Positions 56,851 through 64,000 of a DNA stretch of 64,000 nucleotides are shown piece after piece. The notes under the pieces are model-generated. The model saw nothing but the letters and a program-made list of their open reading frames with translations, had not been told where the DNA came from and did no database searches. Both the position numbers and the translations under genes were made by a program. The DNA comes from Membranipora membranacea (taxonomy: Eukaryota; Bryozoa; Gymnolaemata; Cheilostomatida; Membraniporidae): NCBI GenBank assembly GCA_914767715.1, contig OU612071.1:2108001-2172000 (forward strand), written 5' to 3'. Each line of letters begins with the position of its first letter. Within the stretch, counting starts at the first letter, position 1.

Positions 56851-59682
56851 TCATGAACACTTCTCACCTTTACTGCAGTGCTGACTGATATATCTATCTA
56901 AACTTTTCTTCTCCTCACTGCGTCGTTCCTCCATCTTTCTTGCTTTTAACTCTAGAGCTTTTGCTTGTTCATTTTGTCCAAGAGCTCTTAGAATGTTACC
57001 TCTTTCTGTCACAAGAGCAGCATACTCCTCATTACAGGACGATTCTCTGTAAGCCTCTTCCATATATCCTTGCGCTTCAAACAGTGAATCATTTGCCTTC
57101 TTCACGTCACCATTCTCTTTCTCTACTCCAGCAATAGCCACAAGAACTCGGGCAGCATGCAGATTTGAGTGATTTTCATGGTACACCTTTAAGGCCGCCG
57201 TGTAATGCTTGTTTGCTAGCCCCATATCTCCACCATTGCGCTTTGCCAAGTCACCTCGTGTTTTCTCTAGTCTCCCATAGTCGCCATGAGTCGGCTGATT
57301 TGGATGAGCTTTGTTGAGTGTCATCTTAGCTGTCTGATACCACTGATCAATATCTTCTGGTTTTTCAGCGTCCTCTGATGTCTCAACGTCACATTCAAGC
57401 AGGTCATCCTCTGGAAGCAGCTCAAGCCCAGGTCCCAGGTTACCAGTAGCATGCAGTGCACCTTGAATCAAGCTGATTTCACACTCAAGACTTTTCCTTC
57501 GATCATCATCAGTTATCAGCTTTTTGGTGATGTCAGAGGCAGTGTCAACATATTGCCTATGTCCAAACTTTTCTGCTAGTTCAGTGAGAATTGCTGCCTT
57601 TGTATTGCCGTCAACGTTTTTGTCAATTACCAATTTCAAGCCTAGACACCGAGACTTTGTGAAGTATTGCTGAGAGATGTCCTTGTTGCCATTCTTAGCG
57701 AAAATTTCACCAATAGCATAGACACAGTGTGCTGCTTCTCTAGAAGGATTGTTAACATATTTAAGTCTGCCTTCCAAACTCAGCCGATCGAATCCTTCAA
57801 TCAAGCCTTGATCACTGCACTTCCCGCCCGTTGCTGCATAGAGAATGAGCTCCTTGAGAACTTTGAACAGCATTTGCAAAGGTTTCACTCTATTAGGGAA
57901 CAGCTGCATTAGAACTTTGGCTGTTTCAAGCAGCACAACAGCCTTTTCCACTGGTGAATTCTTTTCAGTCAAACTGTTCAGGGATATCTCACGGTGTACG
58001 GTAATACTTTCCTCGTGTGATTGTTGAGTCGGATATGAATGTTTCAGAGCTAACTCATACGCTTTCTTAGCATCTTTAAGCTTCCCCATCCCGTTGTTAC
58101 ACCTTCCCATACCCCTGTAGACCTCAGTTAGCTTGACTCCGTACTCTGTAAGCCTCAGCCTGTCATCATGTAGACGCTGGTACAGCTCCAGGGCCTGTTC
58201 GTAGTTCTTTAACTGGAGATGAGAATGTGCCAGAGCGTAACAAATCTTCAGATCATCAGTAGCTATATGGGCTTGAACAACTTTGCTCCATTGAAGAGAA
58301 AAGAAGTCTGCGAGAGAAGAACTCATGGGGTTTTCATTTACCTCCATTTTAGTGGCCTGGTTTACATCTTCTGCTGTCGAAAGGTTATTCATGATGGAAA
58401 GGTGATACTGCATATCTAGGATACTCTTGCTTAGGGTGTAGAACTCCTCTGTTGCTATTCTCCAGAGTTTACGACCAACAAAGACAAACTTCTCCTCTCC
58501 TCCATGTCTAGCCATGATTATATCTGTCTCTGTTTCCTCTGTATTCCCTGTGGTGAACTCATCACGCTTAGCGTCCATGTATAAATAGCACCTCAGACGT
58601 GAGTAGGATGCAAAGGCAAGTAGAAACTGAAGTGAGTGTGCGAAACTCCTTTTTGACTTTTTTCTCCATGTTTCCAACGTTCGCCATGAGTCACACTCTG
58701 ATGAACAGTTGATGATTGCGCTGTCTAAAAGAACAAGTGATGGGAACCGATAGAGTAAAGTTTTAGCGTTCAATGTGAATCCTGCCGAATAATCATCAAA
58801 CTGAGGCTGAAATCTGTACCGATTTATGTCACTGTGCAGCATCTGCAGGCTCACACTCAGTCTGTCAGAGTTTATTTTCTTGTCTATGGACTTTCTTTTA
58901 GCCTCAAAGCTTTTGAGCAGAGTTTCTTTTTTTACATGCGAGTATATAAGAGAGGTGAATATCAGCATAGCAGTAATATCACCTTTTATAGCCTCTTCAG
59001 GGTCTGGGTGTTTGAAAGTTTCCTTATATACTTTACTGAGTGCACTTGGAGTAGTAAGAAACTGATTGGGATGCTCAGAATTTCCTGTCGGGACATTCCC
59101 TGATGTTTTAGTTATCCCATCGATTTGGTAGCCATGATCTCTTCCATCAACATACCATCCTGACAGTTCCTCAATGTCTAGTGAGCTCAGCTTTGTTTCC
59201 CTGAGGGCACCGATGTAGAAATATGTCATGACTGCCAGCCGCTCAAAATACTCAGTGTGACAAGCTTTCTGAATCAGAAAAAGGTACTCAATATCAGAAT
59301 AAGGTGTTGCCTCACCTCTACCTAGTGAGCCTATCCCAGCCACAGAGAATACACAAGGAGGCTCAGCCTTAATACTCTCTAGAGACTTCTCAACAACAAG
59401 AGCAGCGAATTCCTTCATCTTCTCATTAGAATATTTCACGAGTTGTTCCATTTCTTGGTTTTGATAACGCGGTGTCTTCCTCTCCAGTTCCGTTATCTGA
59501 TATTTTAGCTCACTTCTAATTGAGGAGAGTCTGTCATGTAGAGCTTCAACATTCTTGTAGAAGAACTCAGCATTTAAGTTCTCGTCAAAATAAGTCTGGA
59601 GTGCTGCCCAGGCTTTCCTGTTCCATGGATCATCCAGTGACGAACTGAATCTCACAGCAGCTGAGTTGTATAGGGTGAATGC
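56851..59682 (-). CDS. DUF294-like nucleotidyltransferase fused to TPR repeats
   Basis: One large exon, open from the acceptor AATACAG at 59683 (phase 0, A-F-T-L-Y-N-S-A-A-V) to TGA at 56853-56851, about 943 residues. The first exon with the start codon was not found; the GTG at 59655 has no good reason to be the start. Counting from that GTG, residues 35-90 are helical. Residues 107-127 hold G-S-L-G-R-G-E-A-T-P-Y-S-D-I-E, the pol-beta/GlnD-type nucleotidyltransferase loop with metal-binding D121 and E123. G-Y-Q-I-D-G-I-T-K near 185 closes this domain. TPR-like helices follow (about 470-540, N-Y-E-Q-A-L-E-L-Y; and about 780-920, A-L-K-V-Y and A-A-L-V-T-E-R-G). Substrate and partner are unknown; a role in signalling is inference. 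At the 3' end AAAG-GTGAGA could be a splice donor, so a further exon is possible. A broken paralogue lies at 26.1-28.9 kb. Confidence 0.85.
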   Translation of the reverse strand, partial: AFTLYNSAAVRFSSSLDDPWNRKAWAALQTYFDENLNAEFFYKNVEALHDRLSSIRSELKYQITELERKTPRYQNQEMEQLVKYSNEKMKEFAALVVEKSLESIKAEPPCVFSVAGIGSLGRGEATPYSDIEYLFLIQKACHTEYFERLAVMTYFYIGALRETKLSSLDIEELSGWYVDGRDHGYQIDGITKTSGNVPTGNSEHPNQFLTTPSALSKVYKETFKHPDPEEAIKGDITAMLIFTSLIYSHVKKETLLKSFEAKRKSIDKKINSDRLSVSLQMLHSDINRYRFQPQFDDYSAGFTLNAKTLLYRFPSLVLLDSAIINCSSECDSWRTLETWRKKSKRSFAHSLQFLLAFASYSRLRCYLYMDAKRDEFTTGNTEETETDIIMARHGGEEKFVFVGRKLWRIATEEFYTLSKSILDMQYHLSIMNNLSTAEDVNQATKMEVNENPMSSSLADFFSLQWSKVVQAHIATDDLKICYALAHSHLQLKNYEQALELYQRLHDDRLRLTEYGVKLTEVYRGMGRCNNGMGKLKDAKKAYELALKHSYPTQQSHEESITVHREISLNSLTEKNSPVEKAVVLLETAKVLMQLFPNRVKPLQMLFKVLKELILYAATGGKCSDQGLIEGFDRLSLEGRLKYVNNPSREAAHCVYAIGEIFAKNGNKDISQQYFTKSRCLGLKLVIDKNVDGNTKAAILTELAEKFGHRQYVDTASDITKKLITDDDRRKSLECEISLIQGALHATGNLGPGLELLPEDDLLECDVETSEDAEKPEDIDQWYQTAKMTLNKAHPNQPTHGDYGRLEKTRGDLAKRNGGDMGLANKHYTAALKVYHENHSNLHAARVLVAIAGVEKENGDVKKANDSLFEAQGYMEEAYRESSCNEEYAALVTERGNILRALGQNEQAKALELKARKMEERRSEEKKSLDRYISQHCSKGEKCS

Positions 59683-60540
59683 CTGTATTATAAATATGAT
59701 GATATTTCATTTAGTTTTTAAGCAATTGAGAGAAGTTTCCCAATGGAATGGATTGATACAAACTCATTAATTTGTTGATACTAATCAAAGTGAAGAGCTA
59801 CAAATCTCCTTCGTCTGTTCTGTCTGTCAGTAAGAGATTGTGAGTGTGAGAGGAAGCTAAGTGTTAATGCTACCTCCAACAGTAAGTATAACACCAAAAG
59901 CATCAATATCACCGTCATTTATTCAAATGATAATTTCTAATTCATGATAGTGTTCCATTCATGACATCACACTCACAACACAAAGATTTTACCAACTTCA
60001 GGGTGCCATGGTCATTAGGGCATTTCAAATATATTTATATCTCGAGAACCTATAACTATAATTGGTTGAGAAACGTTTTGAAGAATTTTGTTTCTATAAA
60101 TATTGCCAGTTTTAGCTGCATACTGAGGCTATTTAAAAGGCGGTGCCGGAACTTTGCCGACCTGCCGACTGCCGACAGGCCTGTTTTTCAGATATTTCAG
60201 TCTTAGCATTTGATTTCCAACCTAAATGCAAAATGCAAGTGCATATGCTAACAGTATGCAAGTGCATATACTAACAGTACCCCCAGCACATGTTGGCAAC
60301 CCATTTAGGGCAGTTAACTGACTGAACTTACCATGTTTCCTTGCTTCTTCCCCCCTTCTTCCTCTCCCTTGTGAAAAATTTTCTTTTTGCATGGGGCCGC
60401 CATCTTTCTTTGAAATGTTTTGGGAAATGCGCTCTCATTCTCATTTTGAAAAGACAACCCTCATGCTTTTTGAAAGAAACATTGCCTCTTTATTGTTATT
60501 CAATAAAATACAAATGTTGGAATTTTTATCCAGGATGAAA
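59683..60540. other. Upstream region of the NTase-TPR gene
   Basis: Should hold the first exon(s) or promoter of the minus-strand gene, but no ATG exon could be assigned. A 20-bp direct repeat, GCAAGTGCATATGCTAACAG, recurs with one change near 60235 and 60259. Confidence 0.4.
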
Positions 60541-60699
60541 ACCAAAGTTGTTGACTCTGTTGCACTGAGGGATCGATGAGATTGATTGAGATGCTCAGCA
60601 ACACACAGGGGTGGCTTCATGCTGCTGGGGCCGGCCATGAGGAGGTTGTACTAGAGAAGGCCTCGAAACAGCGTTTGACTCATGGTTTCTAGCTGAAGA

Positions 60700-62500
60700 C
60701 CTGTGTGTTGTGCAGTGGTACGCCACCACTGTATGTTGTATCCTGAACAATGGATTCATTGATCCATCAGTTCAGAAGGCAGGCATCCCAGGATTCCCTG
60801 GATGTCTTGAGCATGTGAGCATGATTTGGTCAGCAATAAAATCTGATAAACAAGCAAAATCAAACCTTGAGGTAATCTGGTTGGATTTGGCGAATGCCTA
60901 TGGTTATGTACCGCACAGCATAATTGACCTCGCACTATCACACTTCTGGGTGCCCGACAGGCTAAGGGTTATGGTTGAGTGCTACTATAAAAAGTCCAAA
61001 ATGCGATTCACTACTAAGAACTTTACAACGAGCTGGCAAGAGCTGGCAGTAGGCATCCCTATGGGATGTGCTATATCACCTTTGCTATTCGTTATGGTGA
61101 TGGAGATAGTTATGCGGAATTCACAAGGCAGTGTGAATGGGATCCAAATTGCGAATAACCAGATACTACCGCCGATGAGGGCCTTTATGGATGATATTAC
61201 AATAATATCACCAGATAAGGCCCAGGTTGTAGCTTCAATCGATAGACTGCATGAGTTGATAGAGAGATGTGCGATGCAATTCAAACCTAGCAAGAGCCGG
61301 TCCCTGTCCTTGTGTACTATACCTACTTCATAGGAACAGAGCGTATTCCCACGCTTGCAGAGCAGCCTATTAAGAGCTTAGGAAGATGGTATAGTTTACC
61401 GATCACAGACAGGTTTCGCGGAAACGAAGTGAAAAAGCAACTCATTACAGGGCTGGATGCGGTTGAAAAATGTGGTCTGTCTGGTAAATACAAAGCCTGG
61501 ATTCTCAACTGTGCACTCATGCCTCGAATTCTGTGGCCTCTGACAGTTTATGATGTTCCGCTAACACCAGTTGAGAGAATGGAGCAAATGATTAACAAGC
61601 ACATGCGTAAGTGGCTCGGAGTTCCAAAGAGCTTCAACACTAATGCACTGTATGCCAGTTTGTTTACTCTTTCACTACCTATGAAATCGCTTGTGGAAGA
61701 GTACAAAACATCAAAGGCGAGACTGGATATGATGTTGAACGAGTCACCAGACCAGGTGATAAGGGAATGTGCTCCAACACTTGACACTGGTAAAAAATGG
61801 TCTGTCACAGAGACTGTCAGAGATGCCAAATCTCGACTGGAGATAAGTGAGATTGTGGGTGCTGTGTCAACTGCACGTCATGGCATCGGCTGGGAAGCAA
61901 ACCGGTGGTTCTCAAAGGAAAGCCCAAAGGTTAGACGGGAGATGGTAGTTGATGAGGTGCGAAAGATTGAAGAGGAGCGCCGCCAGCCACAAGCTGTAGG
62001 CCAAGCCCAACAAGGCAGGTGGACTTGTTGGGAGTCTGTTGAGCAGCGTCAGTTCAAATGGACAGAATTGTGGTCAATGGAGCCACAAAGGATCAGATTT
62101 CTGGTTGGTGCAGCTTATGATCAACTACCGACCCCGGCAAACCTGGAACGCTGGAATTTAACCGAGAACTTGAAATGCGCCGAGTGCTCAGCTAAGGGCA
62201 CACTTCGACATATACTGTCAAATTGCCAACAGAGCCTGGGAAGATACACATATAGGCATATCAAGTCCTGAAAGTGTTGTGTAAATATGTCACGGAGAAG
62301 TGTGAATAATATGCTAATGCTGGTGGTGAAGCGCGTGAAAAGATATTGCGCAAAAAGGGATTGATGAACAGCGGAGAATGTATGTACATATATTGTATTG
62401 TTATCAATACTTGATAAAATTCATTGTTGTTTTGCTCTGTGATGCCAAAAAAATATAAAATAAATTATAAATAAAAAATATAAAAAATATCTATAAAATG
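60700..62500 (+). pseudogene. LINE-type reverse transcriptase with MDD box, 5'-truncated and frameshifted
   Basis: Frame 1 (60710-61320): S-V-Q-K-A-G-I-P-G-F-P-G-C-L-E-H, V-I-W-L-D-L-A-N-A-Y-G (RT motif A), G-I-P-M-G-C-A-I-S-P-L-L-F (motif B) and A-F-M-D-D-I-T-I-I (motif C), then K-P-S-K-S-R-S-L. A frameshift near 61320 leads to frame 2 (to 62271): L-A-E-Q-P-I-K-S-L-G-R-W-Y, a thumb/C-terminal region, Q-Q-G-R-W-T-C-W-E, and a CCHC-like finger C-A-E-C-S-A-K-G-T-L-R-H-I-L-S-N-C. An A-rich tail follows at about 62447-62500. I recognise this as a family of invertebrate non-LTR reverse transcriptases but cannot name the clade. The N-terminal part and any endonuclease are missing. Confidence 0.8.
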
Positions 62501-64000
62501 TCCAAATTATAAGATGGAATTAAGCAGCCGAGCACACTCTGTTCGGAAACAGTTTTTACGAATTTTTACTCGCTGCTTGGGAATACAGAATCTACCAGAG
62601 TGCAGTCTCACTAGCTCGATTGGTAGATCGAGGCTAGTATAGGTACGCAGACATTTATTTTTAAAACGTTCCTGGTACAGCTAATTGAGTTGGCTGATTT
62701 TATGACATGGTTCAGCTCATTGCGGTTTTGACTGACATTATTATGGCCGTGGATAATACTGAGGTGAAAGGTAAGCACAAATTCTATAAATGACTCATAG
62801 GCTAGACGAATAGTGCTGTCTTTGACTTTCATTGATGATAAACGCTTCATTATATAGAGACGCTTGCTTGCCTTCTCCACAGTTAGAGCAGTATTCTCTG
62901 TAAAGTCAAGTTTGGGAGTTAGGATTGGCCCGAGATATTTGTACTTGACTACTCGTTCGATTACGCTTTGGTGAATAGTTACTGGGTCTGGAGTTGGGTT
63001 GTGACGCTGATTTGTAAATAGGAGCTCTTTGGTCTTATTGGAGTTTATGGTAAGGTGGCTATTGTCACACCATTTAGCTATTCTGTCAACTTCCGATTGT
63101 AGTTGGGAGTTGTCTCCTCGGTTCAAGCATTCTAGGATGATTGTATCATCTGCGTATTTTATGATATGTGTGTTTGGCAGTGTAGTAGACATAGCCTCAA
63201 CATAGAGAGAGAATAATATAGGGCTCGGTACACAGCCCTGGGGACTGCCCACTGAGGTGCTGATGGATTGCGATTTTCGACCAGCGGCAACAACGGTCTG
63301 AGATCTGTTTGTAAGGAAGCTGTGAACCCAGCAGATAATATTACCATTTATTCCTTTAGCATGCAGTTTATCTACTAGTATAGATGGATCGATAGTGTTG
63401 AAGGCACTGCTAAAGTCGATAAACAACGCCCTGACGTAGTTCTTAGCGTCACTGTTCAGATGTTCTGAGATGATGTCTAGAAGCACAAGCAATGCGTCAT
63501 CGGTCCCTCTGTTCGATCTGTAAGCAAACTGATTTACATCTGAGATTTTTGTGGTAATGTATGGAGCTATGAGATTTTCTAGAAATTTGGCTATTATAGA
63601 TGTGAGCGCTATTGGACGGTAGTTTTTCGATTCATTGGCACCTGGAATTTTCGGTATGGGTGATATCATTGCACTTTTCAAGATTTGCGGCACAGTAGAT
63701 GAGCGGATGGACAGGTTAAAAAGATTACAAATAGGTTGGGCCAGTGAATCAGCAAGCGTTTTAAGCACTCTACCACTGATTTCATCAGGGCCTGTACTCT
63801 TATTAGTGTCAACATTCTTGTGCACGTTGTACACTTGATCAATAGAAAAAGAATTGAAATCAATATCAGCATCAGGTAAGCTAGGTATATCAATAGCACG
63901 TTCAAATCTACAGAAAAAATCATTTAACTTATCAGCATCGACAGAGCATTCTTTACGTTCAGTATTCATTTTAAGCAAGGACTTGAGACTAGACCAGGCA
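62501..64000 (-). CDS. CR1/Rex1-like LINE ORF2, reverse transcriptase part, open at right edge
   Basis: A continuous frame from base 64000 (A-W-S-S-L-K-S-L-L-K-M) to a stop at about 62611. RT motifs in order: K-S-T-G-P-D-E-I, S-P-I-P-K-I-P-G, N-Y-R-P-I-A-L-T-S, F-I-D-F-S-S-A-F-N-T-I, S-P-Q-G-C-V-P-S-P-I-L-F and the catalytic I-K-Y-A-D-D-T-I-I-L. The thumb region K-Y-L-G-P-I-L and S-K-R-L-Y-I-M-K-R-L follows. The C-terminus I-S-C-T-R-N-V-L is shorter and different from the usual tail, perhaps frameshifted. The endonuclease part would lie beyond the window. Its 3' UTR (62501-62610) abuts the A-rich tail of the plus-strand LINE. Confidence 0.85.

Overview
This is nuclear DNA from an invertebrate animal. 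The evidence is a fibrillar-collagen C-propeptide split by introns, stomatin exons with GT-AG borders, a 39-residue-unit ankyrin array, and many eukaryotic transposons (LINEs, tRNA-derived SINEs, a Ty3/gypsy element, hAT-like and MULE-like non-autonomous elements). Collagen introns of about 32 and 49 nt, AT-rich spacers and large NTase-TPR proteins suggest a sponge or cnidarian. That placement is an inference; nothing here fixes the species.

Layout. 1-1823 (minus): N-terminal part of an ankyrin-repeat protein running off the left edge. 1.8-12.5 kb: no gene seen; fold-back repeats, SINEs and an hAT-type element with target-site duplication. 12.7-16.2 kb (plus): a nearly full-length LINE with endonuclease and reverse transcriptase, broken by one stop. 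16.3-26 kb: repeats, including a MULE-like element with a 9-bp duplication and the first copy of a 1.3-kb duplication. 26.1-28.9 kb (minus): frameshifted copy of an NTase-TPR gene. 29.4-34.6 kb: second copy of the duplication and LINE fragments. 35.6-38.7 kb (minus): 3' end of a fibrillar collagen gene. 38.8-44 kb: minisatellites, a LINE relic and one stomatin exon on the minus strand. 44.5-49.2 kb (minus): an LTR-bounded gypsy element that is internally rearranged. 50.9-53.7 kb (plus): four stomatin 3' exons, with two in-frame stops. 56.9-59.7 kb (minus): the intact NTase-TPR gene. 60.6-64 kb: two LINEs converging tail to tail.

The host genes look independent: extracellular matrix (collagen), membrane scaffold (stomatin), ankyrin adaptor, and a paralogous NTase-TPR pair. 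They show no operon-like logic. The more unusual observations are the intact/decayed NTase-TPR pair, a TGA where the C-propeptide family has its first exon-4 cysteine, stomatin exons split between strands, palindromic junctions inside the gypsy element, and a reverse transcriptase with an MDD box.
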